64,000 nucleotides of DNA from Rhabditoides inermis (lineage: Eukaryota > Nematoda > Chromadorea > Rhabditida > Rhabditidae), in NCBI GenBank assembly GCA_963966185.1, contig CAWZYM010000300.1, forward strand, positions 142,001 through 206,000. Reading direction: 5' to 3'. Both the position numbers and the translations under genes were made by a program. The notes under the pieces were generated by a model. It saw only the letters and a list, made by a program, of their open reading frames with translations. It had not been told where the DNA came from and did not search any database. Of this stretch, positions 13,751 through 26,000 are shown piece after piece. Numbering within the stretch: position 1 is the stretch's first letter; each line of letters opens with the position of its first letter.

Positions 13751-16418
13751 TGCACGAAGTTATTTGTTTTTTTTCTATCAAGCCACACGTCTTCATGCAA
13801 GTCTAATTTGTTATCAAAGTGAGAAGTAAACATCTACTTATTGTATCTGAGTAAACACATTGCTTGCACGAAGTTATTTGTTTTTTTTCTATCAAGCCAC
13901 ACGTCTTCATGCAAGTCTAATTTCTTATCAAAATTATAAACAAACATCTACTTATTGTATCTGAGTGAACACACCGCTTGCACGAAGACATTTGTCTTTT
14001 CTATGAAGCCACACGTCTTCATGCAAGTCTAATTTCTTATCAAAATGACAAACAAACATCTACTTATTGTATCTCAGTGAACACACCGCTTGCACGAAGA
14101 CATTTGTCTTTTCTATGAAGCCACACGTCTTCATGCAAGTCTAATTTCTTATCAAAATGATAAACAAACATCCACTTATTGTATCTGAGTGAACACACCG
14201 CTTGCACGAAGACATTTGTCTTTTCTATCAAGCCACACGTCTTCATGCAAGTCTAATTTCTTATCAAAATAATAAACAAACATCTACTTATTGTATCTGA
14301 GTGAACACACCGCTTGCACGAAGACATTTGTGTTTTCTATCAAGCCACACGTCTTCATGCAAGTCTAATTTCTTATCAAAGTGACAAATAAACATCTACT
14401 TATTGTATCTGAGTGAACACACCGCTTGCACGAAGACATTTGTCTTTTCTATCAAGCCACACGTTTTCATGCAAGTCTAATTTCTTATCAAAATGATAAA
14501 CAAGCATCCACTTATTGTATCTGAGTGAACACACCGCTTGCACGAAGACATTTGTCTTTTCTATCAAGCCACACGTCTTCATGCAAGTCTAATTTCTTAT
14601 CAAAATGATAAACAAACATCTACTTATTGTATCTGAGTGAACACACCGCTTGCACGAAGACATTTGTCTTTTCTATGAAGCCACACGTCTTCATGCAAGT
14701 CTAATTTCTTATCAAAATTATAAACAAACATCTACTCATTGCATCTGAGTGAATACACCGCTTGCACGAAGTTATTTGTTTTTTTCTATCAAGCCACACA
14801 TCTTCATGCAAGTCTAATTTCTTATGAAAATGATAAACAAACATCTACTTATTGTATCTGAGTGAACACACCGCTTGCACGAAGACATTTGTCTTTTCTA
14901 TGAAGCCACACGTCTTCATGCAAGTCTAATTTCTTATCAAAATAATAAACAAACATCTATTTGTTGTATCTGAGTGAAAACAACCCTTGCATAAAGACAT
15001 TTGTGTTTTCTATCAAGCCACACGTCTTCATGCAAGTCAACTTTCTTATCAAAATGATAAACAAACATGTACTTATTGCATCTGAGTGAACACACCGCTT
15101 GCACGAAGACATTTGTCTTTTCTATGAAGCCACACGTCTTCATGCAAGTCTAATTTCTTATCAAATTTATAAATAAACATCTACTTATTGCATCTGAGTG
15201 AACACACCGCTTGCACGAAGACATTTGTCTTTTCTATGAAGCCACACGTCTTCATGCAAGTCTAATTTCTTATCAAAGTGAGAAATAAACATCTACTTAT
15301 TGTATCTGAGTAAACACACCGCTTGCACGAAGTTATTTGTTTTTTTTTCTATCAAGCCACACGTCTTCATGCAAATCTAATTTCTTATCAAAATGATAAG
15401 CAAACATCTACTTATTGTATCTGAGTGAACACACCGCTTGCACGAAGACATTTGTCTTTTCTATCAAGCCACACGTTTTCATGCAAGTCTAATTTCTTAT
15501 CAAAATGATAAACAAGCATCCACTTATTGTATCTGAGTGAACACACCGCTTGCACGAAGACATTTGTCTTTTCTATCAAGCCACACGTCTTCATGCAAGT
15601 CTAATTTCTTATCAAAATAATAAACAAACATCTACTTATTGTATCTGAGTGAACACACCGCTTGCACGAAGACATTTGTGTTTTCTATCAAGCCACACGT
15701 CTTCATGCAAGACTAATTTCTTATCAAAATGATAAACAAACATGTACTTATTGCATCTGAGTGAACACACCGCTTGCACGAAGACATTTGTGTTTTCTAT
15801 CAACCATACGTCTTCATGCAAGTCTAATTTCTTATCAAAGTGAGAAATAAACATCTACTTATTGTATCTGAGTGAACACACCGCTTGCACGAAGACATTT
15901 GTGTTTTCTATCCACCATACGTCTTCATGCAAGTCTAATTTCTTATCAAAATGATAAACAAGCATCCACTTATTGTATCTGAGTGAACACACCGCTTGCA
16001 CGAAGACATTTGTCTTTTCTATCAAGCCACACGTCTTCATGCAAGTCTAATTTCTTATCAAAATGATAAACAAACATCTACTTATTGTATCTGAGTGAAC
16101 ACACCGCTTGCACGAAGACATTTGTCTTTTCTATGAAGCCACACGTCTTCATGCAAGTCTAATTTCTTATCAAAATTATAAACAAACATCTACTCATTGC
16201 ATCTGAGTGAATACACCGCTTGCACGAAGTTATTTGTTTTTTTCTATCAAGCCACACATCTTCATGCAAGTCTAATTTCTTATCAAAATGATAAACAAAC
16301 ATCTACTTATTGTATCTGAGTGAACACACCGCTTGCACGAAGACATTTGTCTTTTCTATGAAGCCACACGTCTTCATGCAAGTCTAATTTCTTATCAAAA
16401 TAATAAACAAACATCTAT

Positions 16419-19400
16419 TTATTGTATCTGAGTGAAAACAACCCTTGCATAAAGACATTTGTGTTTTCTATCAAGCCACACGTCTTCATGCAAGTCAAAT
16501 TTCTTATCAAAATGATAAACAAACATGTACTTATTGCATCTGAGTGAACACACCGCTTGCACGAAGACATTTGTCTTTTCTATGAAGCCACACGTCTTCA
16601 TGCAAGTCTAATTTCTTATCAAAATTATAAATAAACATCTACTTATTGCATCTGAGTGAACACACCGCTTGCACGAAGACATTTGTCTTTTCTATGAAGC
16701 CACACGTCTTCATGCAAGTCTAATTTCTTATCAAAGTGAGAAATAAACATCTACTTATTGTATCTGAGTAAACACACCGCTTGCACGAAGTTATTTGTTT
16801 TTTTTCTATCAAGCCACACGTCTTCATGCAAATCTAATTTCTTATCAAAATGATAAGCAAACATCTACTTATTGTATCTGAGTGAACACACCGCTTGCAC
16901 GAAGACATTTGTCTTTTCTATCAAGCCACACGTCTTCATGCAAGTCTAATTTCTTATCAAAATAATAAACAAACATCTACTTATTGTATCTGAGTGAACA
17001 CACCGCTTGCACGAAGACATTTGTGTTTTCTATCAAGCCACACGTCTTCATGCAAGTCTAATTTCTTATCAAAGTGAGAAATAAACATCTACTTATTGCA
17101 TCTGAGTGAACACACCGCTTGCACGAAGACATTTGTGTTTTCTATCCACCATACGTCTTCATGCAAGTCTAATTTCTTATCAAAATGATAAACAAGCATC
17201 CACTTATTGTATCTGAGTGAACACACCGCTTGCACGAAGACATTTGTCCTTTCTATCAAGCCACACGTCTTCATGCAAGTCTAATTTCTTATCAAAATGA
17301 TAAACAAACATCTACTTATTGTATCTGAGTGAACACACCGCTTGCACGAAGACATTTGTCTTTTCTATGAAGCCACACGTCTTCATGCAAGTCTAATTTC
17401 TTATCAAAATTATAAACAAACATCTACTCATTGCATCTGAGTGAATACACCGCTTGCACGAAGTTATTTGTTTTTTTTCTATCAAGCCACACATCTTCAT
17501 GCAAGTCTAATTTCTTATGAAAATGATAAACAAACATCTACTTATTGTATCTGAGTGAACACACCGCTTGCACGAAGACATTTGTCTTTTCTATGAAGCC
17601 ACACGTCTTCATGCAAGTCTAATTTCTTATCAAAATAATAAACAAACATCTATTTATTGTATCTGAGTGAAAACAACCCTTGCATAAAGACATTTGTGTT
17701 TTCTATCAAGCCACACGTCTTCATGCAAGTCAAATTTCTTATCAAAATGATAAACAAACATGTACTTATTGCATCTGAGTGAACACACCGCTTGCACGAA
17801 GACATTTGTCTTTTCTATGAAGCCACACGTCTTCATGCAAGTCTAATTTCTTATCAAGTTTATAAATAAACATCTACTTATTGCATCTGAGTGAACACAC
17901 CGCTTGCACGAAGACATTTGTCTTTTCTATGAAGCCACACGTCTTCATGCAAGTCTAATTTCTTATCAAAGTGAGAAATAAACATCTACTTATTGTATCT
18001 GAGTAAACACACCGCTTGCACGAAGTTATTTGTTTTTTTTTCTATCAAGCCACACGTCTTCATGCAAATCTAATTTCTTATCAAAATGATAAGCAAACAT
18101 CTACTTATTGTATCTGAGTGAACACACCGCTTGCACGAAGACATTTGTCTTTTCTATCAAGCCACACGTTTTCATGCAAGTCTAATTTCTTATCAAAATG
18201 ATAAACAAGCATCCACTTATTGTATCTGAGTGAACACACCGCTTGCACGAAGACATTTGTCTTTTCTATCAAGCCACACGTCTTCATGCAAGTCTAATTT
18301 CTTATCAAAATGATAAACAAACATCTACTTATTGTATCTGAGTGAACACACCGCTTGCACGAAGACATTTGTCTTTTCTATGAAGCCACACGTCTTCATG
18401 CAAGTCTAATTTCTTATCAAAATTATAAACAAACATCTACTCATTGCATCTGAGTGAATACACCGCTTGCACGAAGTTATTTGTTTTTTTCTATCAAGCC
18501 ACACATCTTCATGCAAGTCTAATTTCTTATCAAAATGATAAACAAACATCTACTTATTGTATCTGAGTGAACACACCGCTTGCACGAAGACATTTGTCTT
18601 TTCTATGAAGCCACACGTCTTCATGCAAGTCTAATTTCTTATCAAAATAATAAACAAACATCTATTTATTGTATCTGAGTGAAAACAACCCTTGCATAAA
18701 GACATTTGTGTTTTCTATCAAGCCACACGTCTTCATGCAAGTCAAATTTCTTATCAAAATGATAAACAAACATGTACTTATTGCATCTGAGTGAACACAC
18801 CGCTTGCACGAAGACATTTGTCTTTTCTATGAAGCCACACGTCTTCATGCAAGTCTAATTTCTTATCAAAATTATAAATAAACATCTACTTATTGCATCT
18901 GAGTGAACACACCGCTTGCACGAAGACATTTGTCTTTTCTATGAAGCCACACGTCTTCATGCAAGTCTAATTTCTTATCAAAGTGAGAAATAAACATCTA
19001 CTTATTGTATCTGAGTAAACACACCGCTTGCACGAAGTTATTTGTTTTTTTTTCTATCAAGCCACACGTCTTCATGCAAATCTAATTTCTTATCAAAATG
19101 ATAAGCAAACATCTACTTATTGTATCTGAGTGAACACACCGCTTGCACGAAGACATTTGTCTTTTCTATCAAGCCACACGTCTTCATGCAAGTCTAATTT
19201 CTTATCAAAATAATAAACAAACATCTACTTATTGTATCTGAGTGAACACACCGCTTGCACGAAGACATTTGTGTTTTCTATCAAGCCACACGTCTTCATG
19301 CAAGTCTAATTTCTTATCAAAGTGAGAAATAAACATCTACTTATTGCATCTGAGTGAACACACCGCTTGCACGAAGACATTTGTGTTTTCTATCCACCAT

Positions 19401-19523
19401 ACGTCTTCATGCAAGTCTAATTTCTTATCAAAATGATAAACAAGCATCCACTTATTGTATCTGAGTGAACACACCGCTTGCACGAAGACATTTGTCTTTT
19501 CTATCAAGCCACACGTCTTCATG
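16419..19523 (-). repeat. Higher-order repeat, 2247-bp period, second occurrence
   Basis: Landmarks at 16419 and 18666, and at 17089 and 19337, are again 2247-2248 bp apart. The order of variants resembles the unit at 1-4043, including the CCACCATAC monomer. The same long unit therefore recurs after an interval of differently organised monomers. A third relative lies in the next block (23304 and 25553, 2249 bp apart). Confidence 0.75.
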
Positions 19524-19839
19524 CAAGTCTAATTTCTTATCAAAATAATAAACAAACATCTATTTATTGTATCTGAGTGAAAACAACCCTTGCATAAAGA
19601 CATTTGTGTTTTCTATCAAGCCACACGTCTTCATGCAAGTCAAATTTCTTATCAAAATGATAAACAAACATGTACTTATTGCATCTGAGTGAACACACCG
19701 CTTGCACGAAGACATTTGTCTTTTCTATCAAGCCACACGTCTTCATGCAAGTCTAATTTCTTATCAAAATAATAAACAAACATCTACTTATTGTATCTGA
19801 GTGAACACACCGCTTGCACGAAGACATTTGTGTTTTCTA

Positions 19840-20632
19840 CAGTACAGCTCGAGTTAGGTGATCCCTGTCCATGGACGTCCATGGACGTCCGGGATTTTGG
19901 TGGACGTTTCTGGTGTCTCTCTCTTTACACACTCTTTCGCGTTCCCATCGCCTCCTCCCCACAGGCAATTTATGGCTCCTGTTTGAAGGGAATGTGGGCA
20001 GTGAGAGAACTGACTTTTCGAAATGAACTTTTCATGAAACGAAACCATTACTATCAATTTTGTTTTGTTCAGAGCATCTTGAATATACCATATTTCATAG
20101 TGGTCCGATGAAATTCACTACTCACTGACTTTCAGTACTGACTTCCATTTTCACGTGAATATTCAAAACATAATCTATGAGGGACATATGTAGTATTTTT
20201 CGCATCGTTTGTCTTAGTCTACATGTGGTTTGTGGTGACTGATTTTCATCTTTTTAAATTCCAATATAATTGGTCCCCCGATAAGACAAGGTCCCGTTGT
20301 TACATTCATTCACTCTCATTTAGGGTCCATGTACGGTGTGGACGTGTCTGGTGCCTCTACTATACACACACTCTCTCGCTTTCCTCTCGCGACGCGCATC
20401 GCACAGGGCTATTCCGCCGATGGCGGTACAGTCGGACGCGACTACTTGTGTGAAGTCTGAAACGTCACTCGACTTTCTAGAATCTGAAAATTAAGAAATA
20501 TAGGTATTGTATTTATCTGTCTCTTGTAACTGACATCAAGAATATACCATGGTTCATAGGGCTCCGTTGAAATTCACTATTTGAGTAGAGCCTCATAGTC
20601 AGGGTGGCTACAGTTCTGGTCCCAGCTGTCTT
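19840..20632 (+). repeat. Left terminal inverted arm of the foldback element, with internal modules
   Basis: Reverse complement of 21209-22001 with only scattered mismatches. Within the arm, related modules recur: GGACGTTTCTGGTGTCTC near 19903, GGACGTGTCTGGTGCCTC near 20341 and ACGTGTCTGGCGCCCTC near 20633; and GAATATACCAT followed by TTCATAG near 20081 and 20541. The arm was therefore built from tandem, diverged sub-repeats of about 300-460 bp, as in foldback elements. Confidence 0.8.
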
Positions 20633-21208
20633 ACGTGTCTGGCGCCCTCCATATCACGCTCTCTCTCGCTAGGGGAGGGGCCATAAAAGAGAGAGTCGAT
20701 GGTGGAAATGCACCATCACTCAAGTTGATCTGGAAGTTAGCCCGGGTGGCGATATCTGTATTTGTTCAAAATAGTCCAAATTAAAATTGAAAGACATCAT
20801 GTTACTCGTCTCGACGAGAGAAAGTCGGTACACGGACAATCACATCTGATTTCTCAAACACAAAAAACAATGGGATACAGGCGGAGCGAGAGGAGGCATG
20901 GTTTAGCAGTCTGCCACGACCGTTTGCCGGTGGGGAAGGATCATAAATGAGTGAGTCGAGTGTGGATTTGCGCAATCACTCAAGTTCAACTGGAAATTAG
21001 CACGGGTGGCACTACCTGGATATGTTCAAAATGGTCGAAATTACAAAAATAAGACATCATTTTGCTCATCTCGAGGAGACAGAAACGATGCAAATAAAAT
21101 TGTAGCTGGTTTCTCGAACACCGAAGAGTTGCAATCGCTTGTCAGACTTGTCATTCTTGGAAGACTACCACGCCATGTCTCCCCCCTCACACCGGTGTGT
21201 GGATGTCG
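20633..21208. repeat. Middle of the foldback element: two diverged direct repeats
   Basis: A segment of about 150 bp starting near 20680 (CATAAAAGAGAGAGTCGA, later ATCACTCAAGTT and TTGTTCAAAATAGTC) recurs in the same direction near 20941 (CATAAATGAGTGAGTCGA, ATCACTCAAGTT, ATGTTCAAAATGGTC). Identity is about three quarters by eye. No coding region was recognised here. Confidence 0.7.
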
Positions 21209-22001
21209 AAGACAGCTGGGACCAGATCTGTACCCACCCTGACTATGAGGCTCTACTCAAGTAGTGAATTTCAACGGAGCCCTATGAACCATGATATATT
21301 CTTGATGTCGGTGACAAGAGACAGATAAATATAATACTTATATTTCTTAATTTTCAGATTCCAGAAAGTCGAGTGACGTTTCAGACTTCACACAAGCATT
21401 CGCGTCCGACTGTACCGCCATCGGCAGAATAGCCCTGTGCGATGCGCGTCGCGAGAGGAAAGCGAGAGAGTGTGTATAGAGTAGAGGCACCAGACACGTC
21501 CGCACCGTACATGGACGCCAAATGAGAGTGAATGGATGTAACAACGGGACCTTGTCTTATCGGGGGACCAATAATATTGGAATTTAAAATGATGAAAATC
21601 AGTCACCACAAACCACATGTAGACTAAGATAAACAATGCGAACAATACTACATATGTCTCTCATAGATTATGTTTTGAATATTCACGTGAAAATGGAAGT
21701 CAGTACTGAAAGTCAGTGAGTAAAGAATTTCATCGGACCACTATGAAATATGGTATATTCAAGATGCTCTGAACAAAACAAAATTGATAGTAATGGTTTC
21801 GTTCCATGAAAAGTTCATTTCGAAAAGTCAGTTCTCTCACTGCCCACATTCCCTTCAAACAGGAGCCATAAATTGCCTGTGGGGAGAAGGCGATGGGAAC
21901 GCGAAAGAGTGTGTAAAGAGAGAGACACCAGAAACGTCCACCAAAATCCCGGACGTCCATGGACATCCATGGACAGGGATCACCTAACTCGAGCTGTACT
22001 G
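21209..22001 (-). repeat. Right terminal inverted arm of the foldback element
   Basis: Mirror of 19840-20632, ending in CTCGAGCTGTACTG followed by the duplicated TA. Small differences from the left arm (for example CATGGACATCC for CATGGACGTCC near 21957) show that the arms have had time to diverge slightly since insertion. Confidence 0.85.
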
Positions 22002-25000
22002 TATCAAGCCACACGTCTTCATGCAAGTCTAATTTCTTATCAAAGTGAGAAATAAACATCTACTTATTGTATCTGAGTAAACACACCGCTTGCACGAAGT
22101 TATTTGTTTTTTTTTTCTATCAAGCCACACGTCTTCATGCAAATCTAATTTCTTATCAAAATGATAAACAAGCATCCACTTATTGTATCTGAGTGAACAC
22201 ACCGCTTGCACGAAGACATTTGTCCTTTCTATCAAGCCACACGTCTTCATGCAAGTCTAATTTCTTATCAAAATGATAAACAAACATCTACTTATTGTAT
22301 CTGAGTGAACACACCGCTTGCACGAAGACATTTGTCTTTTCTATGAAGCCACACGTCTTCATGCAAGTCTAATTTCTTATCAAAATTATAAACAAACATC
22401 TACTCATTGCATCTGAGTGAACACACCGCTTGCACGAAGACATTTGTCTTTTCTATGAAGCCACACGTCTTCATGCAAGTCAAATTTCTTATCAAAATGA
22501 TAAACAAACATGTACTTATTGCATCTGAGTGAACACACCGCTTGCACGAAGACATTTGTCTTTTCTATCAAGCCACACGTCTTCATGCAAGTCTAATTTC
22601 TTATCAAAATAATAAACAAACATCTACTTATTGTATCTGAGTGAACACACCGCTTGCACGAAGACATTTGTGTTTTCTATCAAGCCACACGTCTTCATGC
22701 AAGTCTAATTTCTTATCAAAGTGAGAAATAAACATCTACTTATTGTATCTGAGTAAACACACCGCTTGCACGAAGTTATTTGTTTTTTTTTCTATCAAGC
22801 CACACGTCTTCATGCAAATCTAATTTCTTATCAAAATGATAAACAAGCATCCACTTATTGTATCTGAGTGAACACACCGCTTGCACGAAGACATTTGTCC
22901 TTTCTATCAAGCCACACGTCTTCATGCAAGTCTAATTTCTTATCAAAATGATAAACAAACATCTACTTATTGTATCTGAGTGAACACACCGCTTGCACGA
23001 AGACATTTGTCTTTTCTATGAAGCCACACGTCTTCATGCAAGTCTAATTTCTTATCAAAATTATAAACAAACATCTACTCATTGCATCTGAGTGAATACA
23101 CCGCTTGCACGAAGTTATTTGTTTTTTTCTATCAAGCCACACATCTTCATGCAAGTCTAATTTCTTATGAAAATGATAAACAAACATCTACTTATTGTAT
23201 CTGAGTGAACACACCGCTTGCACGAAGACATTTGTCTTTTCTATGAAGCCACACGTCTTCATGCAAGTCTAATTTCTTATCAAAATAATAAACAAACATC
23301 TATTTATTGTATCTGAGTGAAAACAACCCTTGCATAAAGACATTTGTGTTTTCTATCAAGCCACACGTCTTCATGCAAGTCAAATTTCTTATCAAAATGA
23401 TAAACAAACATGTACTTATTGCATCTGAGTGAACACACCGCTTGCACGAAGACATTTGTCTTTTCTATGAAGCCACACGTCTTCATGCAAGTCTAATTTC
23501 TTATCAAATTTATAAATAAACATCTACTTATTGCATCTGAGTGAACACACCGCTTGCACGAAGACATTTGTCTTTTCTATGAAGCCACACGTCTTCATGC
23601 AAGTCTAATTTCTTATCAAAGTGAGAAATAAACATCTACTTATTGTATCTGAGTAAACACACCGCTTGCACGAAGTTATTTGTTTTTTTTTTCTATCAAG
23701 CCACACGTCTTCATGCAAATCTAATTTCTTATCAAAATGATAAGCAAACATCTACTTATTGTATCTGAGTGAACACACCGCTTGCACGAAGACATTTGTC
23801 TTTTCTATCAAGCCACACGTTTTCATGCAAGTCTAATTTCTTATCAAAATGATAAACAAGCATCCACTTATTGTATCTGAGTGAACACACCGCTTGCACG
23901 AAGACATTTGTCTTTTCTATCAAGCCACACGTCTTCATGCAAGTCTAATTTCTTATCAAAATGATAAACAAACATCTACCTATTGTATCTGAGTGAACAC
24001 ACCGCTTGCACGAAGACATTTGTCTTTTCTATGAAGCCACACGTCTTCATGCAAGTCTAATTTCTTATCAAAATTATAAACAAACATCTACTCATTGCAT
24101 CTGAGTGAATACACCGCTTGCACGAAGTTATTTGTTTTTTTCTATCAAGCCACACATCTTCATGCAAGTCTAATTTCTTATCAAAATGATAAACAAACAT
24201 CTACTTATTGTATCTGAGTGAACACACCGCTTGCACGAAGACATTTGTCTTTTCTATGAAGCCACACGTCTTCATGCAAGTCTAATTTCTTATCAAAATA
24301 ATAAACAAACATCTATTTATTGTATCTGAGTGAAAACAACCCTTGCATAAAGACATTTGTGTTTTCTATCAAGCCACACGTCTTCATGCAAGTCAAATTT
24401 CTTATCAAAATGATAAACAAACATGTACTTATTGCATCTGAGTGAACACACCGCTTGCACGAAGACATTTGTCTTTTCTATGAAGCCACACGTCTTTATG
24501 CAAGTCTAATTTCTTATCAAAATTATAAATAAACATCTACTTATTGCATCTGAGTGAACACACCGCTTGCACGAAGACATTTGTCTTTTCTATGAAGCCA
24601 CACGTCTTCATGCAAGTCTAATTTCTTATCAAAGTGAGAAATAAACATCTACTTATTGTATCTGAGTAAACACACCGCTTGCACGAAGTTATTTGTTTTT
24701 TTTTTCTATCAAGCCACACGTCTTCATGCAAATCTAATTTCTTATCAAAATGATAAGCAAACATCTACTTATTGTATCTGAGTGAACACACCGCTTGCAC
24801 GAAGACATTTGTCTTTTCTATCAAGCCACACGTCTTCATGCAAGTCTAATTTCTTATCAAAATAATAAACAAACATCTACTTATTGTATCTGAGTGAACA
24901 CACCGCTTGCACGAAGACATTTGTGTTTTCTATCAAGCCACACGTCTTCATGCAAGTCTAATTTCTTATCAAAGTGAGAAATAAACATCTACTTATTGCA

Positions 25001-26000
25001 TCTGAGTGAACACACCGCTTGCACGAAGACATTTGTGTTTTCTATCCACCATACGTCTTCATGCAAGTCTAATTTCTTATCAAAATGATAAACAAGCATC
25101 CACTTATTGTATCTGAGTGAACACACCGCTTGCACGAAGACATTTGTCTTTTCTATCAAGCCACACGTCTTCATGCAAGTCTAATTTCTTATCAAAATGA
25201 TAAACAAACATCTACTTATTGTATCTGAGTGAACACACCGCTTGCACGAAGACATTTGTCTTTTCTATGAAGCCACACGTCTTCATGCAAGTCTAATTTC
25301 TTATCAAAATTATAAACAAACATCTACTCATTGCATCTGAGTGAATACACCGCTTGCACGAAGTTATTTGTTTTTTTCTATCAAGCCACACATCTTCATG
25401 CAAGTCTAATTTCTTATGAAAATGATAAACAAACATCTACTTGTTGTATCTGAGTGAACACACCGCTTGCACGAAGACATTTGTCTTTTCTATGAAGCCA
25501 CACGTCTTCATGCAAGTCTAATTTCTTATCAAAATAATAAACAAACATCTATTTATTGTATCTGAGTGAAAACAACCCTTGCATAAAGACATTTGTGTTT
25601 TCTATCAAGCCACACGTCTTCATGCAAGTCAAATTTCTTATCAAAATGATAAACAAACATGTACTTATTGTATCTGAGTGAACACACCGCTTGCACGAAG
25701 ACATTTGTCTTTTCTATGAAGCCACACGTCTTCATGCAAGTCTAATTTCTTATCAAAATTATAAACAAACATCTACTTATTGTATCTGAGTGAACACACC
25801 GCTTGCACGAAGACATTTGTCTTTTCTATGAAGCCACACGTCTTCATGCAAGTCTAATTTCTTATCAAAATTATAAACAAACATCTACTTATTGTATCTG
25901 AGTGAACACACCGCTTGCACGAAGACATTTGTGTTTTCTATCAAGCCACACGTCTTCATGCAAGTCTAATTTCTTATCAAAGTGAGAAATAAACATCTAC

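Larger units (their letters stand above)
1..19839 (-). repeat. 112-bp satellite array, left block (higher-order repeats)
   Basis: Tandem monomers of about 112 bp, head to tail, about 177 copies. Written on the minus strand the monomer begins ATGAAGACGTGTGGCTT, passes GTCTTCGTGCAAGCGGTGTG and CACTCAGATACAATAAGTAG, and ends GATAAGAAATTAGACTTGC. Visible monomer classes are: the basic form (AGAAAAGACAAATGTCTTCG); a poly(A) form in which GACAAATGTC is replaced by a run of A and CAAATAAC; a short form with GTATGGTTGATA or GTATGGTGGATA; and a form with TTTATGCAAGGGTTGTTTTC. Recurring 60-64 aa ORFs arise only because the monomer has few stops, and 112 is not a multiple of 3. No real gene is seen inside. 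The block is broken at 19839 by a DNA element. Confidence 0.97.
19838..22003. mobile_element. Non-autonomous foldback DNA element with TA target duplication (Tc1/mariner-like ends)
   Basis: An insertion of 2162 bp (19840-22001) interrupts the satellite exactly between TTTTCTA and TCAAGCC. The satellite reads TTTTCTATCAAGCC when intact, so a TA dinucleotide has been duplicated (19838-19839 and 22002-22003). The ends are perfect inverted copies starting CAGTACAGCTCGAG. A TA duplication with CAGT termini is typical of the Tc1/mariner superfamily. The inverted arms are about 793 bp each around a 576-bp middle. No transposase or DDE/D-like ORF is visible; the 60-109 aa ORFs inside have no recognisable domain, so mobility would need an enzyme supplied elsewhere. 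Superfamily assignment rests on ends and target site only. Confidence 0.85.

Noticed and set aside
1..19839. CRISPR array
   Set aside because: There are no short repeats with unique spacers; the whole 112-bp unit repeats and the genome is eukaryotic.
19840..22001. Transposase gene inside the foldback element
   Set aside because: ORFs are at most about 110 aa, are mirror images of each other in the two arms, and show no catalytic motif.
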